A DNA stretch of 64,000 nucleotides from Ricordea florida (GCA_949710005.1 OX453282.1:20496725-20560724), one strand, 5' to 3'. Numbered from the stretch's first letter, positions 10,294 through 18,761 are shown. The notes: generated by a model not told the origin, from the letters alone. Translations and numbers: made by a program.

Positions 10294-10909
10294 ATGATAC
10301 AAACTGAAGAAGATAATTATATTGAATTTAAATATTTTAATTTAGAAAAACTAACTTTTATAGATTTTATGAAGTCAATAAAGGAAGATTTAAAAAAATA
10401 TTGAAAAAACTTTATGGTTTATTGAAGAAAAAGAAGAAAGAATAAAATATTCTTTAAAAGTTTTATGTATTGAAAAACACAGTAAAGAGAAATGTTATAT
10501 TTGGCATAATACAGATATAAAAAATTTAGATTATATAAACACTGATAATTTTGAAGAAGAATTGATTGACGCTATTTCTCCATATTATTTTTTTGATGGC
10601 ATCAGTTTTAATATTAACGATGAAGATAAAGAAGATTACATTGATTATGATGAAGAATATAATGAAGATGAAGGACCAGACCCAGAAGAAGATTATCATG
10701 AATATATGGAATTTATTAATAATATTGAGAATTATATTTTTATTAGTTCATTTAAATTTACTATAATAAAAAATTTTTATAGAGTAAATCATAAAAAGAA
10801 ATTCTACAAAAAATTACATGATGAAATAACAGAAGCAGTTTGGGACCCAAATTGGTATCTAGATTTTCAAGAATTAAGAGATTTGGAAGAAAGATGGTCA
10901 AAAAAGTAA
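10294..10909 (+). pseudogene. Accessory acidic gene broken by a homopolymer frameshift
   Basis: The frame starts MIQTEEDNYIEF and stops after 36 codons at a TGA just past a run of seven A (10392-10398). The remainder is open in the next frame to 10909. The intact homologue in element 2 (47617-48273, 218 aa) aligns across the break (IDFMKSIKED against YDFIESIKED), so one extra A is the simplest cause. The C-terminal part is acidic (DDEEYNEDEGPDPEED) and ends in a W-D-P-N-W-Y-L-D motif resembling the A-W-x-P-x-R-x-x-x-W-C motif of some giant-virus proteins. Function is unknown. A sequencing error in the A-run is possible. Confidence 0.75.
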
Positions 10910-10925
10910 ATAATCTTATATAATT

Positions 10926-10957
10926 ATGTTATATAACTCAAATAATAGTTACATAAC
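10926..10957. terminator. Hairpin between convergent genes (element 1, left)
   Basis: TGTTATATAAC (10926-10936) pairs with GTTACATAACA (10947-10957) with one wobble or mismatch, between the ends of the + gene (10909) and the - gene (10964). It recurs at two other convergent junctions and is likely a 3'-end or polyadenylation signal. Confidence 0.6.
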
Positions 10958-10963
10958 AAAAAT

Positions 10964-11599
10964 TTATCTAAATCTTAAACTAAAAGTTATGGGAGAACCC
11001 TTAAGATCAAGTTTTTTCCATTCATTGTCTAAGATGTTTAAATCAAAGTGGTTTATAACGCTATCATATTTTCGAACTGGAATTGTTGGATAATCTTTTG
11101 AGGGTATGTTTGCAAGTAGGGTTGATGGTGAGAGTTTCACAAGTTCTCCATATTTGGTTTTATTCATATATGAAGACTTATTATCCACTATACTACACAT
11201 AAGTCTCAGGGGTTCCTTAATATGTATATTTATGGGGTATAATTTACCCGGATTTATGACCTCAGGAACTCCTAAACCAAACGACAACCCTCTAGTAAGT
11301 TTAATGATTAAGTTCTTATTTGAATATAGATAGTCAACAGTATCAGTCTCAATTATTGTTATCTTTTCCCTATCAGTATCTTTTAGAAAGATTGATTGAA
11401 TATCACGCAAAGAATATGTACCGGGTTGTATTATTATGACAGCTTGATTCTTTTCATTGTATAATATCTGTTGATCCTTGAAATTAATCAATCTTTTGGT
11501 TTTTATATTACAATCCAGGAGTTGTATCTCTCGAAGATTTTTAAGTGGAGGATCTAAATATATCCTAGTTTCAGCCTCATACATGGTAATGCTCAACAT
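10964..11599 (-). CDS. Conserved 211-aa Polinton protein, possible minor virion component
   Basis: The protein starts MLSITMYEAETRIYLDPP and has the layout of a Polinton family I recall from animal genomes: an early L-x-P-P-L segment, then a basic/aromatic stretch, then G-T-Y-S-L-R-D-I (about residues 60-67) and repeated beta-rich segments. Beta-rich composition and position in the structural block suggest a virion surface or penton/fibre-like protein, but this is inference. Element 2 has a same-length homologue (48326). The promoter box TTTAAAAAGATG lies about 23 nt upstream of the ATG, and the gene is followed by the convergent hairpin. Confidence 0.75.
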   Translation of the reverse strand: MLSITMYEAETRIYLDPPLKNLREIQLLDCNIKTKRLINFKDQQILYNEKNQAVIIIQPGTYSLRDIQSIFLKDTDREKITIIETDTVDYLYSNKNLIIKLTRGLSFGLGVPEVINPGKLYPINIHIKEPLRLMCSIVDNKSSYMNKTKYGELVKLSPSTLLANIPSKDYPTIPVRKYDSVINHFDLNILDNEWKKLDLKGSPITFSLRFR

Positions 11600-11648
11600 T
11601 TTTTGATTACTCCATATTCATCTTTTTAAATTTTCTATAATCACCGCC

Positions 11649-11738
11649 TGCGATAAAAAACGACTTACGCGTAAGCTGAAAAAATTGTTATGCTAATCAA
11701 CTTGTGATAAAAAACGACTTACGCGTAAGCTGAAAAAT
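11649..11738. repeat. 54-bp iteron-like direct repeats with CTTACGCGTAAG palindrome (2 copies)
   Basis: Units start at 11649 and 11703, each carrying TGATAAAAAACGACTTACGC and the perfect 12-bp palindrome CTTACGCGTAAG. They sit between two same-strand genes. Element 2 has three copies at the same place. The array may be a protein-binding site, replication signal or expression signal. Confidence 0.8.
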
Positions 11739-11746
11739 CCAGGCAT

Positions 11747-13321
11747 CTACCGAAATAGATACAACGCTAATCCACCAGCGGCAATTATAAATGCTAATAT
11801 ATTCTTTTCATGTTGCGTTGAGTCAATATTATTTTCCTGTTTCATCGAGTCTGTTTTTGGTTCCTTTGGGTTTTTCTTCGTTTCAGTTTTATCAGCGAAG
11901 CTAGCCTTGCCTTCCAAGCCAATATGAGGTAACTTTAACTTTGAAGACCCTAAGTTATGACTTATTCCAACTTGTTTTGCTTCAGTGTTTATGGAATTAT
12001 TAACACCAAAATTCATATCATTACTCGCTTTCATAAGTTTGTTGTTAAAACCAGTCACGCTTTCAGTGTTGATTATCATATTACTTGGCATTAACCACAC
12101 ACCAGGAGCAACAGCTAAATCAAGCCGTAATTTCGCTTCCTGTACAGCTAATTGATATCTTTGAATAGAACTAGAAATGTCATTCTCGATCACACTACTT
12201 TCAAATAAAGTCAAGAATTCTTGTTGTGTCTCTATCGCCCCACCACCATTACCATAAATAGAGTTTCTAGTGTTAACTTGTGCACCCAATATACAGTAAA
12301 CAAAAGCTTCAGCAGATCTATTTAATCTACCAAGCCCAGCTTTAGTGAGCCCACGTCCACTTGTTGGGATAAACCAGGCATATTTGAAATCGGCAAAGTC
12401 ATCGTTACGGATAAATGAAATGAGATTACCCTTTTCTTTCTTACCTCCTTCATCAGTGAATTTACCGCCTTCACCAGGCCATCGATCTGCTTCATGATCA
12501 TAATTCCTTACAATATGTACATTTTGATATCCGCCTCCTTTTCCATGAAATCCAGAACCATAATCAAGGAATATATCTCCCAATCCTCCATTTCTTCCAC
12601 CTTTCCATCTAAAGTCAGAATTATTCGCAATTCCAAATTCTGCACACAATGGTTGATATGCAACTTTACTATATGGGTTATTATTTATCACAAAAGGTTG
12701 TTCGTCGGGTAAAGGTGGTTTCATTTCATATAATATCCGCCTTATTGTGAAATATACATGAAACTTTATAAAGCTACTCACTACTTTAGGATAATTTAAA
12801 CTCTCAAAAAGACTTATACCACAGCCAGATGTAGCACACCACACTGCAAAGTTAAGCTGTTGAGGCCAATAATTCATATCGGGGGCATTCAACCATTTTC
12901 TACTCTGCTTTCCAAATTTGAAAGTTACAACTTGTGATGTAAATATGTTTCTCATCTTTGCGGTAAATTTCTTCGTATTTGAAACGTATATATCTAGAGA
13001 GGTTAGCATTTTTGTTAAATCAGTTGTAAAGTCATCAAAATTAATAGCAGGTATAGGATAGCTTTGATTAGTCGTAGTTAAACTCTTTGGAAACGAGCCA
13101 ACTTTAGGTTTCTTTTCTAACCCTAAATCCCTCCATAATAATGTTTTCAAATTAGTAGGAAGATCATCAGTCCATGTTTTTCCAGTAGGATCATCATTTG
13201 ACATTACCGTTATACCATTAACTTTCCATTTAATATATCCTCCATATGAATCATTCACAAATGTAAATTTATTGATGTTGGCGTTTGGGTACCTATTTTT
13301 AAAATCCATCCATAGTGTCAT
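11747..13321 (-). CDS. Conserved 524-aa Polinton protein with C-terminal membrane anchor
   Basis: No function is assigned. The protein starts MTLWMDFKNRYP. A conserved block at about 151-170 reads YWPQQLNFAVWCATSGCGIS, followed by a basic-aromatic helix (IKFHVYFTIRRIL), a glycine-rich loop and a region ending APGVWLMPSNM. A single hydrophobic segment lies at about 505-523 with the C-terminus -LYLFR. I recall this family from cnidarian Polintons. Its length, membrane anchor and place in the late block suggest a virion or assembly membrane protein. The box AGTCTTTAGA lies 28 nt upstream of the start on the coding strand. The element 2 homologue is at 49195. Confidence 0.8.
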   Translation of the reverse strand: MTLWMDFKNRYPNANINKFTFVNDSYGGYIKWKVNGITVMSNDDPTGKTWTDDLPTNLKTLLWRDLGLEKKPKVGSFPKSLTTTNQSYPIPAINFDDFTTDLTKMLTSLDIYVSNTKKFTAKMRNIFTSQVVTFKFGKQSRKWLNAPDMNYWPQQLNFAVWCATSGCGISLFESLNYPKVVSSFIKFHVYFTIRRILYEMKPPLPDEQPFVINNNPYSKVAYQPLCAEFGIANNSDFRWKGGRNGGLGDIFLDYGSGFHGKGGGYQNVHIVRNYDHEADRWPGEGGKFTDEGGKKEKGNLISFIRNDDFADFKYAWFIPTSGRGLTKAGLGRLNRSAEAFVYCILGAQVNTRNSIYGNGGGAIETQQEFLTLFESSVIENDISSSIQRYQLAVQEAKLRLDLAVAPGVWLMPSNMIINTESVTGFNNKLMKASNDMNFGVNNSINTEAKQVGISHNLGSSKLKLPHIGLEGKASFADKTETKKNPKEPKTDSMKQENNIDSTQHEKNILAFIIAAGGLALYLFR

Positions 13322-13348
13322 TTTATTACTTTTAGAATAAGATGAAAA

Positions 13349-13358
13349 GTCTTTAGAT
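13349..13358 (-). promoter_or_regulatory. TCTAAAGA box of the 524-aa gene
   Basis: On the minus strand this reads TCTAAAGACT, 28 nt before the ATG at 13321. It belongs to the recurrent TTTAAAGA/TCTAAAGA box set. Confidence 0.55.
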
Positions 13359-13425
13359 TATATCACCTCTTTTCTAAAACCAGCAAAACAATTACATCCT
13401 ACATCAGTTCTCTCATATGAAATTT

Positions 13426-14040
13426 TTAATGTGTGGTACCGGTTCTCCCCCTCCCTTCGGCCAGTTCCTTTAATATTTCCGCTCGAACCTCTGTTCTTAT
13501 CTGATTCATATTTAAGTTTTTTTCTGTATCTTTTCTGTTTTTTTGGCGGATTTCGAGTTTTAGTTTTTCAAACTTATCCACCTCTGATAAAATTAGAGAA
13601 AATTCTTGGTCTGATATAGCGTTATCTTTTAGAGCCTTTGAAACCAAGTCGTGAATGGTGTTTACTTTTGCTTTTGCTAGAGAAACTGTCTGTTCATGTT
13701 TACTAACTTTATGTGAAAGTCGTTTAGAAGCAGCACCGAATCCGACCGACAATCCACCAAAAACCCCGCCAACAACACTCAAAGGCACACCAACAATAGC
13801 GCCAAAACCAGTAAGAGAGGTCCCCAATCCACTTGCAGATAGGATAACTGAAAACACTCCACTACTAACACTTATTTTTGTAAATATACCTCTTGCTCTA
13901 TTGTATTTTTTCCTAACATCCTCATAATGTTTAATTTCCTTCTCAAGATTTTGTAGTACTTCACATGATTTTTGTAGTCTGAAATTATTAGGATCACCAT
14001 TCGTTGGTAATTGTGGATAAATTCTATTGTAGTCATCCAT
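13426..14040 (-). CDS. Membrane protein with paired hydrophobic helices (204 aa)
   Basis: The protein begins MDDYNRIYPQLP. A predicted coiled segment (residues 22-50) leads into two hydrophobic, Gly/Ser-rich segments at about 54-74 and 78-104. A helical tail follows (RLSHKVSKHEQTVSLAKAK and onward) and a charged C-terminus ends RGRTGTTH. This is a conserved Polinton family of unknown function in cnidarian elements as I recall it. The topology suggests a small virion-membrane or assembly protein. The homologue in element 2 (50944-51466) has lost the first hydrophobic segment to a deletion. ATATCTTTAAAT lies about 26 nt upstream. Confidence 0.78.
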   Translation of the reverse strand: MDDYNRIYPQLPTNGDPNNFRLQKSCEVLQNLEKEIKHYEDVRKKYNRARGIFTKISVSSGVFSVILSASGLGTSLTGFGAIVGVPLSVVGGVFGGLSVGFGAASKRLSHKVSKHEQTVSLAKAKVNTIHDLVSKALKDNAISDQEFSLILSEVDKFEKLKLEIRQKNRKDTEKNLNMNQIRTEVRAEILKELAEGRGRTGTTH

Positions 14041-14065
14041 ATTGTATTTTACTGATCAACATGAT

Positions 14066-14075
14066 ATCTTTAAAT
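14066..14075 (-). promoter_or_regulatory. TTTAAAGAT box of the 204-aa gene
   Basis: Minus-strand ATTTAAAGAT, 26 nt before the ATG at 14040. Confidence 0.55.
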
Positions 14076-14078
14076 TTG

Positions 14079-15308
14079 TTACTTTCTCTTCTTTTTTATA
14101 CTTTCCACAAAATATAGAACCACAGCCATTATCAAAAGCCAAGCATTTTCACCTAAAAATCCAATAACTTGACCAGCTGTTTTGAATAGAAAGCTTACAA
14201 TCGCACCAACTATCCCTGGTAATATTTCACCTAGTTTTTTACCTATAGCTTTCAACCCATTACCAACACCTTTACCTAATTTTTTTATTCCATTAGAAAG
14301 ATTAGAAATTATAACACCTATTACTACCCCAACAGCACTCACAACAGAAAATACTGTAAAACCATACTTTTTGAAGATATACTTTATCCGCTCACGTAAT
14401 GGTAGATTTTTAAGTATTTCTTCATTTTTACTCCTCATATCAGCTATTTGTTCTTGGTTGTAAATAAAACTCTTTCTTGTTAGTTCTCTAAATTTATCAA
14501 CTTCAGCTTGTAATCTTTCATTACCACGTTCTAAAATTGTTAAATTTGACTGCCCCTTCTTATACTTATCTATTTCATATTTGTATCGATTTAATTCACT
14601 TTTAAGTTCTTCAACCTCTGTTTTAGCTACCACCTTCTGTTTAACAGCAGCATCTAAATAGCTTTCACTTTCTGCGATTCTGGTTTGTTGTTTTTCAATT
14701 AAAGCTTTCATCTCTTCTTTTTCAATTTTGGCATATTTTTCTATATAATTTTCATATGATTCCAAAACTATTTTTAAACGCTCTAATCCATCATTTAAAC
14801 CCCTAATTTCTTTATTTTTTTCATCCAATTGTAATAAAAGATTATCATTTTTTATAAGAATAGATTCATAAGCAATACCAAGTGATGTTTTTATTCCTTG
14901 TGGAAGCGAATCTAAATTATCTGCATAATCACCATCGGCTAAAATAATTAAATGTGGTTTATTATCTCTTCTACTAGTTAATTGCCCCCATATACTCCCG
15001 TCATCTTCTATTATTGGATTAAATAAACTATCTTTTGGGTTGTAATCTGGAAAATAATTTTTAAGTATTTCTGACGCTGCTCTCCTATCATCATATTTCT
15101 CATCTCTTTCTCTAATATCTACCGGTTTTTTCTTTTCAGCTTTTATTTTCCATAGAAGGCGTTTCCTTTCAGCCATATATTCCGAATAACCAAGATAGCC
15201 CCGATCAATGGAGGTTGATGTTGATGGGTTTTGATAAGGTGTTTCACCCTCTGCATCTACATCATCAGATCCTTTTGGTAAATCCTCTAATGGTATATAT
15301 TCTGCCAT
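14079..15308 (-). CDS. Coiled-coil protein with membrane-active C-terminal region (409 aa)
   Basis: An acidic N-terminus (MAEYIPLEDLPKGSDD) and a small folded region (about 85-145) precede a long coiled coil at about 150-300. The C-terminal quarter has a hydrophobic segment (about 316-336, FTVFSVVSAVGVVIGVII) and an amphipathic Gly/Lys-rich stretch (KKLGKGVGNGLKAIGKKLGE). Two more hydrophobic segments follow before a KKKRK end. The amphipathic piece resembles membrane-disrupting helices. A role in membrane penetration or virion anchoring is inference. The element 2 homologue (51542) keeps the C-terminal part best; the N-terminal half is diverged. Confidence 0.8.
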   Translation of the reverse strand: MAEYIPLEDLPKGSDDVDAEGETPYQNPSTSTSIDRGYLGYSEYMAERKRLLWKIKAEKKKPVDIRERDEKYDDRRAASEILKNYFPDYNPKDSLFNPIIEDDGSIWGQLTSRRDNKPHLIILADGDYADNLDSLPQGIKTSLGIAYESILIKNDNLLLQLDEKNKEIRGLNDGLERLKIVLESYENYIEKYAKIEKEEMKALIEKQQTRIAESESYLDAAVKQKVVAKTEVEELKSELNRYKYEIDKYKKGQSNLTILERGNERLQAEVDKFRELTRKSFIYNQEQIADMRSKNEEILKNLPLRERIKYIFKKYGFTVFSVVSAVGVVIGVIISNLSNGIKKLGKGVGNGLKAIGKKLGEILPGIVGAIVSFLFKTAGQVIGFLGENAWLLIMAVVLYFVESIKKKRK

Positions 15309-15330
15309 GATTTTTTAATCATCAGTAAGA

Positions 15331-15340
15331 AATCTTTAGA
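15331..15340 (-). promoter_or_regulatory. TCTAAAGATT box of the 409-aa gene
   Basis: Minus-strand TCTAAAGATT, 23 nt before the ATG at 15308. Confidence 0.6.
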
Positions 15341-15402
15341 TCTAAAGTTATTTTGAAATTATAAAATTGATTTTTAAAAAAAAAATAATAAAATAAAATA
15401 AA

Positions 15403-16227
15403 ATGCCTAATGAAAACACACAATTAACAAATATTAATAATTATATTCCTAAAGAACGTATGATCTTTTCTAAACCGATTTTAGGTGAAATTCCCGGTAG
15501 CAAACCAAAGATTGAATTTAAACGAATTAAAATTTTTACAAAAAATGAAGACGGAACTGAAGGAGAACTTGTTATTCCAACTGAGCGTTTGTATTCATAT
15601 GGAGTTTCCGAAAATCGAAGTCAAGAAACAAATAAAATTACAGGACATACCTTTCCTTTATGTTTATGGAGTGGAGATAAACCCACACCCGAAGAGAAAA
15701 AATGGATTGATACTTTTAACGAAATAGTAGATTGTTGTATTGATCATTTGCTAGATAATAGAGAAAAAATTGACAGATTTGACTTGGAAAGAAAAGATCT
15801 TACTAAAACCAGGGGTGGTTTAAATCCTTTATATTGGAAAATGGTAAAAGTTACAGATGAAAAGGGTAAAAGTTCTATGCGTAGAGTTCCTGACCGCGGT
15901 CCAACGTTATATGCAAAATTAATTTGCTATAAAGACAAATTTCTTACTAAATTTTATAATATGAAAGATGATGAATTAATAGAACCTTTAGATTTAATGA
16001 ATAAAGGATGCCATGCAGAATGCAGTATCAAAATTGAATCAATATTTATTGGTTCTTGTATTTCACTTCAAGTAAAAGTTTATGATGCGCTTGTAGAACC
16101 AAAAAATGAAATTAAAAGATTAGCGCCTCGTAGAAAATATAATCCCAAAGTAATTATTTCTAACAGCAAATCAGCTGCTAATTTTATGGAAAATGACGAA
16201 GATTCAGATACTGGAAGCCTTATGTAA
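15403..16227 (+). CDS. Putative ssDNA-binding-like protein (274 aa), present only in element 1
   Basis: The protein begins MPNENTQLTNINNYIPKERM. It is rich in beta-type segments and contains RRVPDRGPTLYAKLI (about residues 162-176) and an ECSIKIESIFIGSCISLQVK segment (about 205-224). That order resembles a family of single-stranded-DNA-binding-like proteins (DUF2738-type) of large DNA viruses. The assignment is from memory of patterns and is moderate. It lies on the + strand like the replication-side genes, with an A-rich TTTTTAAAAAAAAAATAATA region upstream instead of the structural-gene box. Element 2 has no copy; a short broken ORF (52863) lies in its place. Confidence 0.6.
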   Translation: MPNENTQLTNINNYIPKERMIFSKPILGEIPGSKPKIEFKRIKIFTKNEDGTEGELVIPTERLYSYGVSENRSQETNKITGHTFPLCLWSGDKPTPEEKKWIDTFNEIVDCCIDHLLDNREKIDRFDLERKDLTKTRGGLNPLYWKMVKVTDEKGKSSMRRVPDRGPTLYAKLICYKDKFLTKFYNMKDDELIEPLDLMNKGCHAECSIKIESIFIGSCISLQVKVYDALVEPKNEIKRLAPRRKYNPKVIISNSKSAANFMENDEDSDTGSLM

Positions 16228-16248
16228 ACTTAATAAGAAATAAAATTA

Positions 16249-16280
16249 TGTTATATAACCTAATTACTGGTTACATAACA
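16249..16280. terminator. Hairpin between convergent genes (element 1, middle)
   Basis: TGTTATATAACC (16249-16260) faces GGTTACATAACA (16269-16280), the same stem as at 10926. It lies between the + gene ending 16227 and the - gene ending 16292. Confidence 0.62.
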
Positions 16281-16291
16281 AAAATAATGTT

Positions 16292-16714
16292 TTAAAATAA
16301 CTTACTTGCTGCATAACCTAATGCCAACATTCCACCAGCTACATATACCATTTCCCCAGTCTTTTGATTGTCACTAGGTCTATAATAATCAGAGAATTTT
16401 GGTTCATCGAGCAAAGCTCTCCCCGACTCTGTCGGATGTGTCTCACTATACAATTTCAAAGCTTCATCTGTATTCGAAATATTTTTTGAAGCTTGATATT
16501 TTTCATCTTTTTTCTTCATTTCCCAATCAATTAGTTTCTGTCTTTTTTCCTGAAATGTTGCATAATCTTTTTGATATTTTTCTAATGCTTTATCGTGTCT
16601 TATTTTCTCTGTATCTGTTTTATCGCCTGAAAGATATTTTGCAAGATATGATCCACCAACAAAGGCAGTTGCATTTAATACAGCTCCTCCAATCAGCATT
16701 GCTATTGTTGCCAT
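16292..16714 (-). CDS. Small membrane/virion-type protein (140 aa)
   Basis: A hydrophobic Gly/Ala N-terminus (MATIAMLIGGAVLNATAFVG) is followed by a charged helix (EKIRHDKALEKYQKDY). The conserved motif NTDEALKLY and a PKFSDYYRPSDNQKTGEM segment come next, and a second hydrophobic segment ends ASKLF. The N-DEA-x-Y and D-[YF]-Y-x-P-S-x-x-Q-K-x-G-E motifs mark a family I recall in cnidarian Polintons. A GC-rich double hairpin (16409-16435) lies in the coding sequence exactly where this copy and the element 2 copy differ in length. Function is unknown; virion membrane placement is inferred. Confidence 0.78.
   Translation of the reverse strand: MATIAMLIGGAVLNATAFVGGSYLAKYLSGDKTDTEKIRHDKALEKYQKDYATFQEKRQKLIDWEMKKKDEKYQASKNISNTDEALKLYSETHPTESGRALLDEPKFSDYYRPSDNQKTGEMVYVAGGMLALGYAASKLF
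16409..16435. repeat. GC-rich double-hairpin insertion inside an ORF
   Basis: GAGC-AAA-GCTC, linker TCC, then CCGA-CTCTG-TCGG. It is GC-rich against an AT-rich gene. A different double hairpin occupies the same site in element 2 (53383-53411). Confidence 0.75.
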
Positions 16715-16716
16715 GT

Positions 16717-16935
16717 TTAATTTGGTAAAATCTTTTGATCCTCTAAATATGTTTTTAGATACATACTACCAGACAATACAGCCACCCATTTTGCATAATT
16801 TGTAATACTCGAGGATGGGTCGTTCATAAATGATTCTTTCATAATCTTTTTAGCCACATAACCAACAGCAGCGGCTAATCCAATAAGGACTGCAGAATCA
16901 GTAACAGTTTTCACAAGTTTGTTTTCGGTTGACAT
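16717..16935 (-). CDS. Small two-helix membrane protein (72 aa)
   Basis: The protein has a hydrophobic segment at about 12-30 (DSAVLIGLAAAVGYVAKK) and a second one around AKWVAVLSGSMYLKTYLE, ending DQKILPN. It is strongly conserved in element 2 (53777-53995). The stop lies 2 nt from the start of the next gene, so the two may share a transcript. ATCTAAAGAT lies about 26 nt upstream of the ATG. I recall it as a conserved small Polinton protein; function is unknown. Confidence 0.78.
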   Translation of the reverse strand: MSTENKLVKTVTDSAVLIGLAAAVGYVAKKIMKESFMNDPSSSITNYAKWVAVLSGSMYLKTYLEDQKILPN

Positions 16936-16960
16936 AATTTTTTTACTACATCAGAAAGAA

Positions 16961-16970
16961 ATCTTTAGAT
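16961..16970 (-). promoter_or_regulatory. TCTAAAGAT box of the 72-aa gene
   Basis: Minus-strand ATCTAAAGAT, 26 nt before the ATG at 16935. Confidence 0.55.
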
Positions 16971-17013
16971 CCTTTTAAGGTTTTGTAGTAAAAAAAAAAA
17001 ATAATTTTCTATA

Positions 17014-17042
17014 CCGATCTTCAATCGGCCCCGCGGAAGCGG
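17014..17042. repeat. GC-rich double hairpin, intergenic
   Basis: CCGAT-CTTCA-ATCGG directly followed by CCGC-GGAA-GCGG, between the box of one gene and the stop of the next. Confidence 0.75.
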
Positions 17043-17045
17043 AAA

Positions 17046-17522
17046 TTATACCATTCCTATTTTTGGTCGATCTAGCGGTTGCGATGCCGTAGGACAAGCA
17101 GGTATTCTGTTTTTATTATCCTCCTTTTCAGCGGATCGGGCGAGGCTGGAGCTGGTTCCTTCCTTCGATCGGTATCTCATAAACATATCAAATGCTGTAA
17201 ACCCTATACCAACAATTGATAATACGGTTGTAAAAGATAGCTCTGGAAGCCATGCCCTATTAGACTCACTTTCTCTATTTTCATTTTTAATCTCCTCCTG
17301 TTCCTTTTCACGTTTCATTTGCTCCGCGGCTCTTTGAGTCTCCCTAGCTAATGCTTCTTTTGCTTTTTTGTTATATTCCGCCAATTTCTTACCAGCTGCG
17401 ACTTTTTTAGGATCTTTCACCCTCTTTTTAGAAACATTACCTTCAGTTTTTTCTTTTGGTGTATCCATTGTAATTTGTTCAACTTCTGTTCCTCCTTCAC
17501 TTTGTTCAGTTCGGTCAGACAT
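17046..17522 (-). CDS. Charged-helix protein with one membrane segment (158 aa)
   Basis: An acidic N-terminus leads to a conserved basic helix, KDPKKVAAGKKLAEYNKKAK, and a Glu/Lys-rich helix. A single hydrophobic segment follows at about 92-118 (LPELSFTTVLSIVGIGFTAF), then a short variable tail rich in Ser and Lys. The K-x-P-K-x-V-x-x-G-K-K-L-A motif is constant in the element 2 copy (54029-54511) and in related elements as I recall them. It is probably a virion-associated membrane protein; no function is known. AATAATTTAAAGAC lies about 22 nt upstream. The tail differs most between the copies. Confidence 0.77.
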   Translation of the reverse strand: MSDRTEQSEGGTEVEQITMDTPKEKTEGNVSKKRVKDPKKVAAGKKLAEYNKKAKEALARETQRAAEQMKREKEQEEIKNENRESESNRAWLPELSFTTVLSIVGIGFTAFDMFMRYRSKEGTSSSLARSAEKEDNKNRIPACPTASQPLDRPKIGMV

Positions 17523-17543
17523 TATTTTAAATGTTATTAAGAA

Positions 17544-17553
17544 GTCTTTAAAT
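17544..17553 (-). promoter_or_regulatory. TTTAAAGAC box of the 158-aa gene
   Basis: Minus-strand ATTTAAAGAC, 22 nt before the ATG at 17522. Confidence 0.55.
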
Positions 17554-17558
17554 AATGC

Positions 17559-18101
17559 TTAGTAAACAGTATCAGACCCGCTTGCATCTTGCTTAGTAGT
17601 CTCCCCAGTTGTATTTGAAATCTCTTGAGTTTTATGCTCAGTTGTACTTTTGTTGAATTTTACGTGTTTAGCGACTTGAAATAGTCCGCTAGCAAGTGCT
17701 GCCAGTCTCCCCGCTTTCAATGCTAAGAGACCTACAACGTTTGTTAGTTCACGATTAACCAAATCATCATTCTTCAAATCCTTACAAAGAGCTTCTATAT
17801 CATCCAAAGGAACAATATAAGAAATTACTTGAGAAACTAATTGAAGAGATGAATCTACCAATCCGCCACTAATTTTTTTACCTAATACTGCCTGATATCG
17901 ATTATAATATTTTTCAATGTCTTTTACTGATAATTTTTTTATATCCCCCAGACTCATATCAACTCCTAAATATTCTTTTGTTGTACCCAAGGATGCGAGA
18001 ATAGCTAGTGATTCTTGTTTAATTTCAAGATCCTCACTTCGTTCTGTATTATCAGATTTTACCTCAGGTTGTTCTTCTATATAATCTTCAACGCTTGTCA
18101 T
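17559..18101 (-). CDS. Conserved helical protein of the structural block (180 aa)
   Basis: After an acidic N-terminus the conserved core reads LAILASLGTTKEYLGVDMSL, then KDIEKYYNRYQAVLG, then a region ending KAGRLAALASGLFQVAKH. The pattern L-G-[ST]-T-x-E-Y-L-G followed by a K-Y-x-x-x-Y-Q-x-x-L-G helix marks a Polinton family of unknown function that I recall from cnidarian elements. The end of the core is moderately hydrophobic and may contact a membrane. Between the copies the N-terminus changes most: element 2 (54756-55415) is 219 aa because GC-rich hairpin sequences sit in its N-terminal part. Confidence 0.77.
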   Translation of the reverse strand: MTSVEDYIEEQPEVKSDNTERSEDLEIKQESLAILASLGTTKEYLGVDMSLGDIKKLSVKDIEKYYNRYQAVLGKKISGGLVDSSLQLVSQVISYIVPLDDIEALCKDLKNDDLVNRELTNVVGLLALKAGRLAALASGLFQVAKHVKFNKSTTEHKTQEISNTTGETTKQDASGSDTVY

Positions 18102-18127
18102 CTTTTATGGTGATACATTTACTATTT

Positions 18128-18754
18128 TTAAATCACTTCAGGAATCTCCAAATAGCAATTAAATGGGTGACGTAAAGATAAACAAAGTCTAGAATATTTT
18201 TCTTTTTTCAGTAGTTCTACAAATTTTTTACTAGTTTCAGGGTCTAAATCACCTCCATAATCTTCGAAAAGCATCTTCATACCCTTCTGTGATGGGTTAT
18301 GGAAAGTAACAACACAAGCCACATTTTCACGGAATGGTTTTGCTATTGAAGTTAATTGCTGAGTGAGAACCCACATTGATAATCCATGATGTCTTCCAGA
18401 GAATGCTAAATCAATAAACTTGTTCGATCTTTTCTTCAAATCATTAGAAACAGCACAATCATCTAAAATTATTAGTGTATTTGTACCAGAGAACAAAGTT
18501 TGACAATCAGTTAACAATTCATTAATCTCATCAATATTACTAGCATCTGGTGATAATACAAAGAAACGTTTATCTCCTCTAGCAAAATTATGATATGTTT
18601 TATTTTTAGAATAAGTTGGGCATATTAAAACAATGAATTCAAACAATTTTCGAAATGGACCCCGTAGTTGATCTATGATGTACTTTGTCTTTCCACAATT
18701 TGTTGGACCTGTTATAATACAGTGAAAAGGAATTTTATCTCGTAATTCTTCCAT
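18128..18754 (-). CDS. Genome-packaging ATPase (FtsK/HerA, A32-like)
   Basis: This is the DNA-packaging ATPase expected in Polintons and related viruses. Walker A is GPTNCGKT at residues 16-23 and Walker B is LIILDD at about 94-99. A following SGRHHGLSMWVLTQQL block has the conserved Gln of the sensor region. The length of 208 aa fits the short viral packaging ATPases. The start (MEELRDKIPF) lies 7 nt after the capsid gene stop, so the two are probably co-expressed. The element 2 copy (55469) is nearly the same. It pumps genomic DNA into preformed capsids (established for the family, inferred here). Confidence 0.93.
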   Translation of the reverse strand: MEELRDKIPFHCIITGPTNCGKTKYIIDQLRGPFRKLFEFIVLICPTYSKNKTYHNFARGDKRFFVLSPDASNIDEINELLTDCQTLFSGTNTLIILDDCAVSNDLKKRSNKFIDLAFSGRHHGLSMWVLTQQLTSIAKPFRENVACVVTFHNPSQKGMKMLFEDYGGDLDPETSKKFVELLKKEKYSRLCLSLRHPFNCYLEIPEVI

Positions 18755-18761
18755 CTTTTAA

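Noticed and set aside
11649..11738. CRISPR array or attachment site for the 54-bp repeats
   Set aside because: Only two or three head-to-tail copies, no spacers; better described as iterons.
17132..17172. Another GC-rich double hairpin at the tail of the 158-aa gene
   Set aside because: GC-rich and variable, but the arms do not form two clean stems, so it was not counted.
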